Shown: positions 17,674-26,836, counted from the stretch's first letter. The stretch: 64,000 bases of DNA from Acinetobacter sp. B51(2017) (GCF_003711395.1 NZ_PJRJ01000016.1:1-64000), one strand, 5' to 3'. The notes: generated by a model from the sequence alone, not told the origin. Made by a program: numbers and translations.

Positions 17674-19041
17674 TTAGGCGATTTTATTTCGTAACGTGTT
17701 GGCAATGTGACGTTGCTGCTCGTTATAGCTAGTATCTTGTTCAGCCAATAGGGTTTGAGCCGAATCGTAAGCACCTAAACGAATATATTCAGCGGCTAAA
17801 CGTAAGTTTAAATCTGCTTCGCTAATTTGACCCAGCGCAGGGAACAATTGTAACAGTGGATCATTGGCTTCGACTGTAGGCTGCGTAGATGGTTTCTCTT
17901 CGCTTGTGATAGCCGCTGGTGTTTCAAGCTTAAACTCGAAATCTTGCGCATTAAGCTTGCGATCAGCTGCTGCTTGAGGTTGTGTAGATAGCTGCGGCGT
18001 TGGCACAGGATCAAGACTAAATTCTAGCTTAGGTTGTGCTGTAGCTGGTTGATCAAGATTAAACTCTAGCTCGTTTTTAGCGGGTGCTTTAGCAACAGCG
18101 GCATCTGCTAGATTAAGATTGCTTGGCTGAGTACTAGGCGCAGATGTTGAATCTAAATTAAATTCTAATTCAGAAGCTTGAGCTGCTTTGTTTGCATTAA
18201 AGCTAAACTCAAGGCTATTGTCGGCAGGGGCTGCTTGCACTGGAGCTGTTGGTGTTGCGGCAGTTTGATCTAAATTAAAAGCAAAATCTAGAGATTTTTC
18301 TTCAGTTTTACTTTCAGTTGCCGCAACTGGAGCAGGGCTAAATTCTAAAGGCTGCGCAGGTTGTGCAGCTTTTTGTGGCTGACTAAAGCTGAACTCAAGT
18401 GGTTTTTGCTCTTGTGCTTCAATAGGTGCTTTAACTTCAACTTGCGGCTCAACAGTTTCAGTTGGTTTAAATTCAAGCGGTGCTTGAGTTTTAGGGGTGG
18501 TCACTTGTTCTTGTAGTTGATCAAATGACACAGAATTAGCTGCCAATTGCGCTGCTTGCGCCTCAGCTTTTGCTTTGGCTTCTTGAGCAAGTTTTTGCTC
18601 ATGCGCATCACGTTTGGCCTGAGCATCAGCCAAAATATCATCTAACTGCAAAGAGCGTAAATGTGTGAATAATTGATTAATCGCAAATTCATCATTTTGC
18701 AGTAAGTGTAAATCGAGCAACATCAAATACAATTCATGTTGACCATTGTCACGATTTAAGGCTTGGTTAATTTGCGCTTCAGCAGCAAAATAATTGCCAT
18801 CACGCATTTGATTTTCAATATGGCGACGTAATTCCGGTGCCAGAGGCGAGCGCTGATTAGCTACTAAGCCGCTTTGCTTGGGCTGTGCTACAGGCTCTGA
18901 GCTGATTGAGCTGCTGGTTTTGGCTTTGCTCTTGGCAGGTGCGGCTTTTTTGGCTGGTTCAGCCTCTTTATTGGCCTCACGTTTTTTTAAGATCAGTGCA
19001 ATGACCAATAATAGAATAAATGGAAGCACGTATAACAGCAT
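17674..19041 (-). CDS. FimV C-terminal half: membrane segment, TPR and FimV C-domain
   Basis: A 455-aa protein. A single N-terminal membrane helix (residues 1-19, MLLYVLPFILLLVIALIL) is followed by a basic stretch, a TPR-like region (LRRHIENQMRDGNYFAAEAQ, about 75-140), then a long acidic Ala/Pro/Gln-rich region with repeated LEF(N/S)LD-type motifs (about 190-400), and a C-terminal FimV domain (LNLRLAAEYIRLGAYDSAQTL). This corresponds to the cytoplasmic half of Pseudomonas FimV/HubP, a polar landmark protein needed for type IV pilus and cell-pole organisation. Start ATG follows AAGGGG. The periplasmic half is the separate upstream gene, 77 bp away. Confidence 0.8.
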   Translation of the reverse strand: MLLYVLPFILLLVIALILKKREANKEAEPAKKAAPAKSKAKTSSSISSEPVAQPKQSGLVANQRSPLAPELRRHIENQMRDGNYFAAEAQINQALNRDNGQHELYLMLLDLHLLQNDEFAINQLFTHLRSLQLDDILADAQAKRDAHEQKLAQEAKAKAEAQAAQLAANSVSFDQLQEQVTTPKTQAPLEFKPTETVEPQVEVKAPIEAQEQKPLEFSFSQPQKAAQPAQPLEFSPAPVAATESKTEEKSLDFAFNLDQTAATPTAPVQAAPADNSLEFSFNANKAAQASELEFNLDSTSAPSTQPSNLNLADAAVAKAPAKNELEFNLDQPATAQPKLEFSLDPVPTPQLSTQPQAAADRKLNAQDFEFKLETPAAITSEEKPSTQPTVEANDPLLQLFPALGQISEADLNLRLAAEYIRLGAYDSAQTLLAEQDTSYNEQQRHIANTLRNKIA

Positions 19042-19118
19042 GTGAATTAACCCCTTGTGGAGAGCAGTCTAGTTAAGCTGCACCCACCAAAAAATCGTTG
19101 TAGTAACACCCAAATTGG

Positions 19119-20459
19119 TCATTTTTTCTGTACTTGCTGCGCTTTAAGTTGCTGCTGCAATTGCGCGAGGCGAGTATTTAGTACTTGAATTCTATGATCC
19201 TTTTGCTTAAGCGTCTGATCCAAGTGTGTTACGTTTCTCTGTAATTTAACGCTTTTTTCACGAGCTGTCATAACTTTTAATGCTAACTGCTCAGAGCTTT
19301 TAGTGCTTTGTTTGCTTTTTTTCGCAGAACCTTGCACAGAATCCGCTTGTTTCTCTGCCACTAAACTCATTTGTGCCTCATTTAAGCGATATTTGGCTTT
19401 GCCTGATTGCTTAGTGGTCACTTGAGCTAAGTCCTGTGTGGCGATTTTATCTTGCGCGATCAAGCTTGCTTCTAAGTTAAAATTGAGCGTTGCACCACGT
19501 CGCAATTTATTTGGATCACCACCAATAAATGCTTGTGGATTATTGGCTTGAATATCTCGCATTACCACCGTGGTAGACAGTTGATGTTGCTTGGCAATTT
19601 GTGCAGAAATACCCCATAAAGATTCATTTTTTTGCACCACATGCTGCTGAGTTGCACTTGGTAGTGCGGATGCTTTTACAGGCTGTGTAGTGCTTGTATT
19701 CATTTGAGAAACAGATGCACTTGGATCAAAAGCCGTACTGGCTTGGCTATGTAATGGTGGTGGCGCGATTTTTTGCACCACCAATAAATTTTCTTGTACA
19801 GCTTGATTAGCGACGGGCTTAACAGTGGCACTGGCACTAGCTAAGGATGGTGCTGTAGTTTGTGCTGATGCAGTAGCGACCGCTTGAGCACTGAGCGCAG
19901 TGCCTTGTAATAAAGGTGGCGCTGAGTTTTTGACTTGCAAAGGTTTTTCTGTGGCAACCATAGTGGTCTTTGTTGCATTGTGTTGGGTAGCAATAGGTAA
20001 ATTAAGCGCGATTTCTTCTTCACGTACCACTTTAACAGGCACTAAGCTTTTTTCTTGCACAGGATTTTGCTGCACTTCTAGATCGGCTAAACGGGTTTTA
20101 ATATGTTGCAAGCGTGTAGCGCCAGCATGTTGAATTTTCACCACTACATTTAATTCGGTTTCGATCACAGGGCGTGACGAGGTGATGGTAATCACTCCAG
20201 TATCACTACTCGATTGACGTACAAAAAAACTTAAATGCCCCGGTGGTTGATGATGTACCCCTAAATAATTTAAATCTTCAGCAGTGGCTAAACCCACATG
20301 TAAAGGTTGGTTGGGGTCGGCATGTTGAAAGGAAATTTCAGCATAGAGTAATTCCCCAGGTGCAGATTGCACTTCAATTGGCATAAGATTTAAGGCATAA
20401 ATTTGCTGTGAAACTAAACAGCTAAAGACGGTTAATTTAAATTTATTATGAAAATTCAT
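19119..20459 (-). CDS. fimV: FimV N-terminal half: periplasmic LysM protein
   Basis: A 446-aa exported protein. The signal peptide MNFHNKFKLTVFSCLVSQQ ends near IYA-LNL. The mature N-terminus (PIEVQSAPGELLYAEISF) matches the conserved FimV N-terminal domain; a LysM peptidoglycan-binding module follows (QKNESLWGISAQIAKQHQLS, about residue 290), and the C-terminus is a coiled coil (KLQRNVTHLDQTLKQKDHRI). I reject the upstream TTG at 20552, which would mask the signal peptide. In Pseudomonas one protein carries these parts plus the membrane segment and TPRs; here the stop falls just before the membrane segment, and that remainder is the next gene. Confidence 0.8.
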   Translation of the reverse strand: MNFHNKFKLTVFSCLVSQQIYALNLMPIEVQSAPGELLYAEISFQHADPNQPLHVGLATAEDLNYLGVHHQPPGHLSFFVRQSSSDTGVITITSSRPVIETELNVVVKIQHAGATRLQHIKTRLADLEVQQNPVQEKSLVPVKVVREEEIALNLPIATQHNATKTTMVATEKPLQVKNSAPPLLQGTALSAQAVATASAQTTAPSLASASATVKPVANQAVQENLLVVQKIAPPPLHSQASTAFDPSASVSQMNTSTTQPVKASALPSATQQHVVQKNESLWGISAQIAKQHQLSTTVVMRDIQANNPQAFIGGDPNKLRRGATLNFNLEASLIAQDKIATQDLAQVTTKQSGKAKYRLNEAQMSLVAEKQADSVQGSAKKSKQSTKSSEQLALKVMTAREKSVKLQRNVTHLDQTLKQKDHRIQVLNTRLAQLQQQLKAQQVQKK

Positions 20460-20550
20460 TTTATATAGTTCGTCGAGCTCTAAAGCTTTGTTGGTGAAAA
20501 AACCTAAGCTTAGTTTACTCAATAAAACCAAAGAGTAATAGATCAGACAC

Positions 20551-20577
20551 AAAAAAGCCGGTCAATGTGACCGGCTT
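20551..20577 (-). terminator. terminator of asd
   Basis: AAGCCGGTCA, 3-nt loop, TGACCGGCTT: a perfect 10-bp stem 20 bp past the asd stop, followed on the minus strand by a T run. Confidence 0.93.
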
Positions 20578-20596
20578 ACTATTTGCTTAAGTAAAA

Positions 20597-21715
20597 TTAA
20601 GCATTTTTGTAATCAATTAAAATACGTAACATACGACGTAATGGTTCAGCAGCACCCCAAAGCAATTGGTCACCGACAGTGAACGCGCCAAGGTATTCTT
20701 TACCCATGTTCATTTTACGTAAACGACCCACAGGAACAGTTAAGGTACCAGTGACTGCAACAGGAGTTAAATCTGTCATAGACGCTTCGCGGGTATTTGG
20801 CACCACTTTTGCCCACTCGCTCGACTGACGAATCATATCTTCGATTTCGTTTATTGGAACGTCTTTTTTCAGCTTTAAGGTGATCGCTTGTGAGTGACAA
20901 CGCATTGCACCAATACGTACACAGTGACCATCAATTGGTACAATTTGCTGATTGCCTAAGATCTTGTTGGTTTCAACTTGACCTTTCCATTCTTCTTTAG
21001 ATTGACCGCTCTCTAATTGCTTATCGATATACGGAATTAAAGAACCCGCTAAAGGCACGCCAAAGTTTGCTGAAGGGAAGCCTTCACCACGTTGTAATTG
21101 CGCAATTTTAGAGTCAATGTCTAAAATTGGTGAACGTGGGTCATCAAGTAGATCTTTGGTATTGTTATATAAATAACCCATACCTGTGATCAACTCACGC
21201 ATATTTTGCGCGCCAGCACCTGATGCTGCTTGATAAGTCATTGAAGTTGCCCATTCCACCAAGTTGTTTTGGAATAGTGAACCTAAGCCCATCAACATTA
21301 AAGATACGGTGCAGTTACCGCCCACGAAAGTTTTCGTGCCTTTGACTAAACCATCTTTAATCACATTCATGTTGACTGGATCAAGGACAATAATCGCTTC
21401 ATCGTCCATACGTAGGGTAGACGCTGCATCAATCCAGTAACCGTTCCAATTTTCAGCTTTGAGTTTTGGGAAAACTTCAGATGTATAATCACCACCTTGG
21501 CAGGTAATAATGACATCCATTTGCTTCAGACTATCAATGTCTGTTGCATCCATAAGTGCTGGGGCAGTTTTACCGCCAAATGCAGGGGCTTCACCGCCTG
21601 CATTACTGGTAGAGAAATAAAACGGTTCGAAATGAGCGAAATCGTTTTCTTCAACCATACGTTGCATAAGGACGGAACCAACCATCCCGCGCCAACCGAC
21701 CAGACCTACTTTCAT
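20597..21715 (-). CDS. asd: aspartate-semialdehyde dehydrogenase
   Basis: Reduces aspartyl phosphate to aspartate semialdehyde, the branch point to lysine/diaminopimelate, threonine and methionine. 372 aa. NADP-binding N-terminus [20 protein letters not shown]; catalytic Cys in [29 protein letters not shown] follows; the active-site His segment is [15 protein letters not shown]. Start ATG 21715 follows GAGGCAAAGTGAC; the longer frame upstream has no support. The gene closes with a strong terminator, so fimV has a separate promoter. Confidence 0.97.
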   Translation of the reverse strand: MKVGLVGWRGMVGSVLMQRMVEENDFAHFEPFYFSTSNAGGEAPAFGGKTAPALMDATDIDSLKQMDVIITCQGGDYTSEVFPKLKAENWNGYWIDAASTLRMDDEAIIVLDPVNMNVIKDGLVKGTKTFVGGNCTVSLMLMGLGSLFQNNLVEWATSMTYQAASGAGAQNMRELITGMGYLYNNTKDLLDDPRSPILDIDSKIAQLQRGEGFPSANFGVPLAGSLIPYIDKQLESGQSKEEWKGQVETNKILGNQQIVPIDGHCVRIGAMRCHSQAITLKLKKDVPINEIEDMIRQSSEWAKVVPNTREASMTDLTPVAVTGTLTVPVGRLRKMNMGKEYLGAFTVGDQLLWGAAEPLRRMLRILIDYKNA

Positions 21716-21903
21716 GTCACTTTGCCTCGGTGCGTAAAAAAATAAAAAGGGATTCGAGTGTATCAAAAGGGTGTTGAACTGCAAGCTTTAGATCAGCAAA
21801 ACAGCAACAATATTGTCCAATATATCTTGTTTATGTTAGATGCAAAATTGATATAAATTTATAAATCAAGAAAAAATTAAGAATATCAAAAGGAGAGGGG
21901 TAA

Positions 21904-23031
21904 ATGCTGTGGATTGAGATTTTGGCGGGACTGGTTATCTGGCTCAGTTTTTGGTCATTGATTCCTCGTGATGAATGGTGGTTTCGCGGTGCGGATTTTC
22001 CACGCTTACAAATTTTGTGTTTAGGTTTTATTGCTTTTTTGGCTTTGCTGTTTTGGTCAGGCGAGTGGGATACACGCCGTTATGTGTTTTTAACCTTACT
22101 GATTGCGGCGCTGGCTTATCAACTTAAAATGGTCTTGCCTTATACTTTTATTTGGAAAAAACAGGTGGCCAGTGTCCGCCCCGACCAGCTCGACCCACAA
22201 AAACAGATTTCGTTATTGGTCTCGAATGTATTAACCCCGAATAATAAATATCATCTTTTAATTGAAGAAATTGAAAAATATCAACCTGATATCGTATTGA
22301 CCTTAGAAACAGATCAAACTTGGCAAAATGAGTTGGCATGTATCGAAAAAGATTATCCTTATCGTGTGCCTGTGCCTTTAGATAATCTATATGGCATGCA
22401 TTTGTATAGCAAATTACCCCTCAAAGACAGCGAGGTGAAATTTATCTTAAGCGATGAAATTCCTTCGATTCATACCACAGTTAGACTGCGTTCTGGTCAT
22501 GAAGTGCAGCTATATTGCTTGCATCCTAAACCACCAAGTCCTACAGAAGCCAAAGACTCGACCTTACGTGATGCTGAACTGTTGATTGTCGGAGATCAAA
22601 TTAAAGATTTGGATGAAAGCTGTATTGTGATGGGTGATCTGAATGATGTGGCATGGTCACGCACCACGCGACTCTTTCAACGCATTAGTGGGCTGCTGGA
22701 TCCGCGCGTGGGGCGGCAATACGTGAATACGTTTCATGCCAATTATCCGTTATTGCGTTGGTCGCTGGATCATATTTTTCACAGCACTGACTTTGCCTTA
22801 GTGGATATGCAACGTCTGCCACATATGGGCTCAGATCATTTTCCTGTATTTGTGGTGTTACAAACAGGACGCGTTTTTGAGCAAATTCAAGAAGAGCTTG
22901 AACAAACCGATGCCGATGAAGACGAAGCACAGGAAGCGATTCAAGAAGGCATTGCGAAAGCAGAACAAGAGGAAAAAATCGTAACCGATGATATGGCACA
23001 AGATTATAAAGATGGCACTAAAAAGCCCTAA
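21904..23031 (+). CDS. membrane-anchored endonuclease/exonuclease/phosphatase family protein
   Basis: A 375-aa protein. Three N-terminal membrane helices (about 3-18, 35-52, 60-82) are followed by a DNase I-like EEP catalytic domain (100-325). Catalytic signatures: LVSNVL (Asn), TLETDQTW (Glu), CIVMGDLNDVAW (Asp-Asn pair), LRWSLDHIFHS (Asp), MGSDHFPVF (terminal Asp-His). The C-terminal 45 residues are highly charged. Nuclease and phosphatase activities both occur in the superfamily, so the substrate cannot be named. Start ATG is behind AAAGGAGAGGGG. It converges on a glycosyltransferase across the candidate sRNA gene. Confidence 0.85.
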   Translation: MLWIEILAGLVIWLSFWSLIPRDEWWFRGADFPRLQILCLGFIAFLALLFWSGEWDTRRYVFLTLLIAALAYQLKMVLPYTFIWKKQVASVRPDQLDPQKQISLLVSNVLTPNNKYHLLIEEIEKYQPDIVLTLETDQTWQNELACIEKDYPYRVPVPLDNLYGMHLYSKLPLKDSEVKFILSDEIPSIHTTVRLRSGHEVQLYCLHPKPPSPTEAKDSTLRDAELLIVGDQIKDLDESCIVMGDLNDVAWSRTTRLFQRISGLLDPRVGRQYVNTFHANYPLLRWSLDHIFHSTDFALVDMQRLPHMGSDHFPVFVVLQTGRVFEQIQEELEQTDADEDEAQEAIQEGIAKAEQEEKIVTDDMAQDYKDGTKKP

Positions 23032-23046
23032 GTATAGCTGTGATGC

Positions 23047-23064
23047 TGTAAGCATTTGCGTACA
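23047..23064 (+). promoter_or_regulatory. GacA-type upstream activating sequence
   Basis: TGTAAG-CATTTG-CGTACA matches the GacA box TGTAAG-N6-CTTACA at 11 of 12 specified positions, and its ends TGTA/TACA are palindromic. Its centre is about 65 bp upstream of the predicted start of the candidate sRNA, a spacing like that of Pseudomonas rsmY. The box is seen directly; binding by GacA is inferred. Confidence 0.72.
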
Positions 23065-23085
23065 GTAAATGAGGCGTGCTGCCTA

Positions 23086-23114
23086 TTGGCATCAGGTTTA
23101 GATTGGCCTAATCT
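23086..23114 (+). promoter_or_regulatory. sigma70-like promoter of the candidate sRNA
   Basis: TTGGCA (23086-23091) and TAATCT (23109-23114) are separated by exactly 17 bp. The predicted start is near A23121. It lies between the GacA box and the GGA-rich segment. Confidence 0.65.
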
Positions 23115-23120
23115 AAGTTT

Positions 23121-23292
23121 AACAGCGCAAGGACATGGGAACGGAATATCTCACTAAGGAAGACGAATGCTGTAGGAGTTGAGCATCACGGATATGATGT
23201 TGGCATGGAAAACCACACAATAAAAACAACAATAATATTGTAAACACAACCTTATAAAGCCCGAGTTTTACAGGATGTAGAACTCGGGCTTT
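23121..23292 (+). ncRNA. candidate RsmY/RsmZ-like CsrA-sequestering small RNA
   Basis: About 170 nt between convergent genes, with no ORF. It carries eight GGA motifs (23131, 23138, 23143, 23158, 23175, 23190, 23207, 23273), where about three are expected by chance. Three can sit in hairpin loops: ATGCT/AGCAT around GTAGGAGTTG (23167-23186), CATCA/TGATG around CGGATA (23184-23199, exclusive with the first), and TACA-GGA-TGTA (23269-23279) in the terminator loop, close to the CsrA SELEX consensus ACARGGAUGU. It follows a GacA box and a promoter. In gammaproteobacteria such RNAs titrate CsrA/RsmA under GacS/GacA control. Transcription and exact ends are unproven. Confidence 0.68.
23256..23292. 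terminator. terminator of the candidate sRNA and of the convergent glycosyltransferase gene
   Basis: AAAGCCCGAGTT and AACTCGGGCTTT form a perfect 12-bp stem. The loop itself folds as TACA-GGA-TGTA. T tracts are short on both strands (CTTT, then AT-rich). Confidence 0.85.
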
Positions 23293-23297
23293 GACTA

Positions 23298-24401
23298 TTA
23301 TTTTGCTAGAATTTGCTGATATAACGCCAAAGTCTGGTTACACATATCATCTAAACTAAACATATTCACGGGCGCTACAACTTGCGGTTGTTGAATATGC
23401 TGCTTGAGTGTTTTTAACAAAGTCGCTTGATCATCTACCGGCACTAAACCTTGCGGATAAAGATGACTTAAGATTTCAGCTACCCCGCCACGTTGCCAAG
23501 CAATCACAGGCGTACCTACCGACAAAGCTTCGAGTACTGTACGCCCAAAGGTTTCTGCTTGATTAGACAAAGATAAAGTTAGGTCAGAAAAAGCCAACCA
23601 TTCGCGAATATCGGAACGATGACCGACAAGGGTAATGTGCTTGCTTAAACCTTGCGCCTGAATATTGCTTTTTAGCTCGTCTAAATACGCCGCTTTTTTT
23701 GGGTCTGCGCCACCGACTACGACCGCATGTGCTTGTGGAAACTCGGCTTTAATCTGCTGCATGAGGGTAATTAAGGTTTCATGACCTTTGAGGCGCGTAA
23801 TACGACCGGGCAAACAAATTAAAAATTTATCTTTTAGCTCAGGAAATTCCTGCCAAGTTCTGGTCTGCCACTCATGAGAGGGCTGATAACCATGTGGAAA
23901 TGCTGTTGGGTCAATACCACGGTAAATCCGCACAATATCTTGTGGTGGGCAGTTTTTATAATTTTGGGTGATGTAATCGACCACGCTATCCGATACCGCA
24001 ATGACTTTTTCTGCTTGAGTCATAATTTGGCTATAACGGTTAATGGAGTAAAAACCATGTACTGTGGAAATTAAATGTGGACGCTTGTCTTTAGGGATAC
24101 CTTTTAAGGCAAAATGGGTCAGCCAAGCCGGTACGCGCGAACGCACATGTACAATATCGGGTTGTTCTTGTTTGATGAGCTCACGTAGCGGAGTAATTTG
24201 CCATAAGCTCGATAAGGCTTTTTTATGAATGGCAAGTGTGCAATGTTTAGAGCCTTGTGCTTCTAATTCAGCGACTAAACGACCACCGTTCGACACCACC
24301 ACAGATTCATGACCAGCTTGAACTAAGGCACGCGCGATTTCTAAAGTACCGCGCTCGACACCGCCACTATTAAGTTCCGGCAATAACTGCATGACTTTCA
24401 T
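23298..24401 (-). CDS. glycosyltransferase family 4 protein
   Basis: A 367-aa GT-B fold glycosyltransferase. The N-terminal acceptor domain begins MKVMQLLPELNSGGVERGT, the glycine-rich loop typical of GT4 enzymes. The C-terminal donor domain carries GRITRLKGHETLI and the E-X7-E-type segment SLSNQAETFGRTVLEALSVG followed by GTPVIAW. It lies 14 bp after a lipid A acyltransferase, suggesting a role in the sugar part of lipooligosaccharide or capsule at the inner membrane. Donor and acceptor cannot be read from sequence. Confidence 0.88.
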   Translation of the reverse strand: MKVMQLLPELNSGGVERGTLEIARALVQAGHESVVVSNGGRLVAELEAQGSKHCTLAIHKKALSSLWQITPLRELIKQEQPDIVHVRSRVPAWLTHFALKGIPKDKRPHLISTVHGFYSINRYSQIMTQAEKVIAVSDSVVDYITQNYKNCPPQDIVRIYRGIDPTAFPHGYQPSHEWQTRTWQEFPELKDKFLICLPGRITRLKGHETLITLMQQIKAEFPQAHAVVVGGADPKKAAYLDELKSNIQAQGLSKHITLVGHRSDIREWLAFSDLTLSLSNQAETFGRTVLEALSVGTPVIAWQRGGVAEILSHLYPQGLVPVDDQATLLKTLKQHIQQPQVVAPVNMFSLDDMCNQTLALYQQILAK

Positions 24402-24415
24402 ATCAACTTCCTGCC

Positions 24416-25351
24416 TTAGTAAATTTTGTCATAGCCTTGTGGGCGAGTTTTAAAACGACGATGGAACCACATATATTGCGTTGGTGCGATGCGTAACTGC
24501 GCTTCAATAATTTGATTGGTACGCGTGGCATCGGCCAGTTCATCTTCGCTTGGGAAGTTGTCGAGTGCTGGCTCAATAATAATGTGGTATTGCGGGTCTT
24601 TAATATCGCCGTGACGATAAAAATATAACGGAATCGCAGCAGCTTTGGTCATTTTCAGTAAACGACGATGTGCGGTTACTGTTGCCGCAGGCACGCCAAA
24701 AAACGGTGCCATCACGCCTTGTTTTAAGCCAAAGTCTTGATCGGGGCTATACCAAATTGGGCGACCATTTTTTAAATGACGGATTAAACCCCGCATATCA
24801 TCATGATCAATCTGATTTTGATAAATCGTATGTCGGCAGCGATAAATCAGCATATCGAGTAGCGGATTATTCTGCGGACGATACACCACATCAGGATCAA
24901 AGAACTGCGCGCAGGCATAACCACCCGCATCTAATAACGTCGAATGCGTACCTAAAATCAGCACGCCTTTGCCTTGGGCTTGCGCCTGTTGAATATGCTC
25001 TAAACCTTCAATTGTCACCCGACCTTGAAACCATTTTGGCGTATACCATGCATTGAGGGTTTCAAAAATTCCGAGCATTTGGTCAATAAACACCTGACGC
25101 GCGTTGTCTTGTAATTGTTGCGCTGACCATTCAGGAAAACACACTTCCAAATTGCGCAGTGTGGTTTTACGCCGTGATTTTAATTTTTTAAAAGCAAAAC
25201 CACCTAAAAGATGCGCCAGACGTTGTTGCACGGCCCACGGTAACATAGCCAACAGCATCAGTAACACAATACCTACCCATATGCCCCAATATTTAGGCAA
25301 CAGGAATGACCACTCAAATTTACCGGGCTGATAGGTGCGTTTTTGACTCAT
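24416..25351 (-). CDS. lipid A biosynthesis (LpxL/LpxM-type) acyltransferase
   Basis: A 311-aa inner-membrane acyltransferase that adds a secondary acyl chain to lipid A precursors using acyl-ACP. One N-terminal membrane helix (about 22-43) anchors it. The HX4D catalytic motif is GTHSTLLDAGG near residue 135; later family segments are VYRPQNNPLLDMLIY, RHLKNGRPIWYSPDQDFG and FFGVPAATVTAHRRL. The C-terminal YMWFHRRFKTRP is the family ending. It is probably lpxL, but LpxM cannot be excluded from one sequence. It is paired with a GT4 gene 14 bp downstream. Confidence 0.88.
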   Translation of the reverse strand: MSQKRTYQPGKFEWSFLLPKYWGIWVGIVLLMLLAMLPWAVQQRLAHLLGGFAFKKLKSRRKTTLRNLEVCFPEWSAQQLQDNARQVFIDQMLGIFETLNAWYTPKWFQGRVTIEGLEHIQQAQAQGKGVLILGTHSTLLDAGGYACAQFFDPDVVYRPQNNPLLDMLIYRCRHTIYQNQIDHDDMRGLIRHLKNGRPIWYSPDQDFGLKQGVMAPFFGVPAATVTAHRRLLKMTKAAAIPLYFYRHGDIKDPQYHIIIEPALDNFPSEDELADATRTNQIIEAQLRIAPTQYMWFHRRFKTRPQGYDKIY

Positions 25352-25499
25352 AACAACTGAATTAAAGCAAATAAGCGCAGCAGTTTAGCACGAAGCACAA
25401 ATGAAAGCGCAATTTGCCCCAAAGCCGCCTTTGCTAGAAATTGGTGCAATTATTGCTTAAGCAAGCCACTGCGGAAATTTTTTGTCATTTGAGGGGATT

Positions 25500-26375
25500 A
25501 TGAATCAAGCCTTAGTAACGCCCAAAGCAAATGCCACGCAATATTGGTTTGCCAGACTGGAGCTTGACTTTGTTGCTGCGAAAAAATGCACCATTTTAAA
25601 GCACAGAAAACATGCAGGTCCTGTTCGAGTGCAAAAAATGTTATGGCCGGAAAAAACTGGCGTTTGCCATGCCATTATTGTGCATCCACCTGCGGGGATT
25701 GCGGGGGGAGATCATTTAAGCTTTAACATGCAGGCCAGCCAAGCAGCCCATGCCTTAGTGACGACGCCGGGGGCGGGAAAATGGTATAAAACTAATCAAA
25801 AACAAGCCTTTCAACATATTGAAATTACAGTGAAAGATTCTGCGATTTTTGAATGGCTGCCGCAAGAAACCATGCTCTTTAATGGTGCATGTGCCAATTC
25901 ATCCACCAAAATTATGCTCGATCAAAGTGCAAGTTTTATCGGTTGGGATATGTTGGTGCTTGGTCGACAAGCTTGTGCTGAGCAATTTACTCAAGGAAGT
26001 TACCAAAGCAGCTTGCAATTGTATCGGGATGACAAATTATTAGTCACCGATCGTTTAAATTTTAGTGGGAATGACCGCTTTTTAAGCTCGTGTTTAGGCA
26101 TGCATGGTCAGGCAGTGATGGGCAGTTTGTGGGCTGTCGCTCCACCAGCACAGCGCAATAACATGACTTTAGAGGCTCAAATTGATCAAATCCGTGAATT
26201 GATGATGCGGATGCAGGTCAATGTGCGCTTAACACTGCTCGATGATGTGATGACAGCACGTTATTTAGGCAATGATGTGCGTCATTGTCATGATGCCTTT
26301 GCCGCCATTCGAGCCAAGTTGCGCCGCTATTGGTTTGATCTAGATGAAGAATTTCCAAGAATTTGGCGGACTTAA
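25500..26375 (+). CDS. ureD: urease accessory protein UreD
   Basis: A scaffold for nickel insertion into urease; with UreF and UreG it forms the activation complex on the apo-enzyme. 291 aa. Family signatures: [19 protein letters not shown] near the N-terminus, [23 protein letters not shown], and [13 protein letters not shown]. Start ATG 25500 follows GAGGGGATT; the TTG 18 bp upstream is not needed. It is the first gene of the cluster. A palindromic repeat separates it from ureA by about 150 bp. Confidence 0.96.
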   Translation: MNQALVTPKANATQYWFARLELDFVAAKKCTILKHRKHAGPVRVQKMLWPEKTGVCHAIIVHPPAGIAGGDHLSFNMQASQAAHALVTTPGAGKWYKTNQKQAFQHIEITVKDSAIFEWLPQETMLFNGACANSSTKIMLDQSASFIGWDMLVLGRQACAEQFTQGSYQSSLQLYRDDKLLVTDRLNFSGNDRFLSSCLGMHGQAVMGSLWAVAPPAQRNNMTLEAQIDQIRELMMRMQVNVRLTLLDDVMTARYLGNDVRHCHDAFAAIRAKLRRYWFDLDEEFPRIWRT

Positions 26376-26480
26376 TTTTATCCTCATCCCAACCTTTTCC
26401 TAAAGAGAGAAGGCGTTTTTACATAGGTGTAAATTTCTCTTTTCTATAAGGAGAAGGCTAGGGAGAGGCGTCTATAGCGT
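26376..26480. repeat. palindromic intergenic repeat in the urease cluster (ureD-ureA gap)
   Basis: Alternating C/T-rich and G/A-rich blocks, including CCTTTTCC...GAGAAGG and the core GGAGAAGGCTAGGGAGAGG at 26450-26468. The GAGAAGGCTAGG core recurs at 28958-28978 and 31196-31216. Confidence 0.6.
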
Positions 26481-26524
26481 GCACACCTTTTGCATTGAAA
26501 AAATTGAAGAATAAGGAATGAAAT

Positions 26525-26827
26525 ATGGAACTTAATCCTACAGAAAAAGACAAAATGTTGATCTTTACTGCGGGTTTAGTCGCAGAGCGTCGTAAAGCGC
26601 GTGGTTTAAAACTCAATTATCCAGAAGCGATTGCGTATATCTCAGCAGCATTGTTAGAAGGCGCGCGTGATGGTATGAGCGTGAGTGAACTCATGCATTA
26701 TGGCACCACTTTGTTGAGTCGTGATGACGTCATGGATGGTATCCCTGAAATGATTGCTGAAGTGCAAGTTGAAGCCACTTTTCCAGATGGTTCAAAGCTT
26801 GTCACTGTGCATCAACCGATTGTCTAG
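26525..26827 (+). CDS. ureA: urease subunit gamma
   Basis: A 100-aa smallest structural subunit of the nickel enzyme that hydrolyses urea to ammonia and carbamate. The sequence begins [20 protein letters not shown], close to the family consensus, with [18 protein letters not shown] and the C-terminal [15 protein letters not shown]. ureB follows after 9 bp. It packs against UreB and UreC in the (abc)3 trimer. Confidence 0.97.
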   Translation: MELNPTEKDKMLIFTAGLVAERRKARGLKLNYPEAIAYISAALLEGARDGMSVSELMHYGTTLLSRDDVMDGIPEMIAEVQVEATFPDGSKLVTVHQPIV

Positions 26828-26836
26828 GAGCGCGTT

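Noticed and set aside
23032-23297. 6S, 4.5S, tmRNA or RNase P RNA in the EEP-glycosyltransferase gap
   Set aside because: None of their conserved segments is present; the GacA box, promoter and GGA pattern fit an Rsm-type RNA better.
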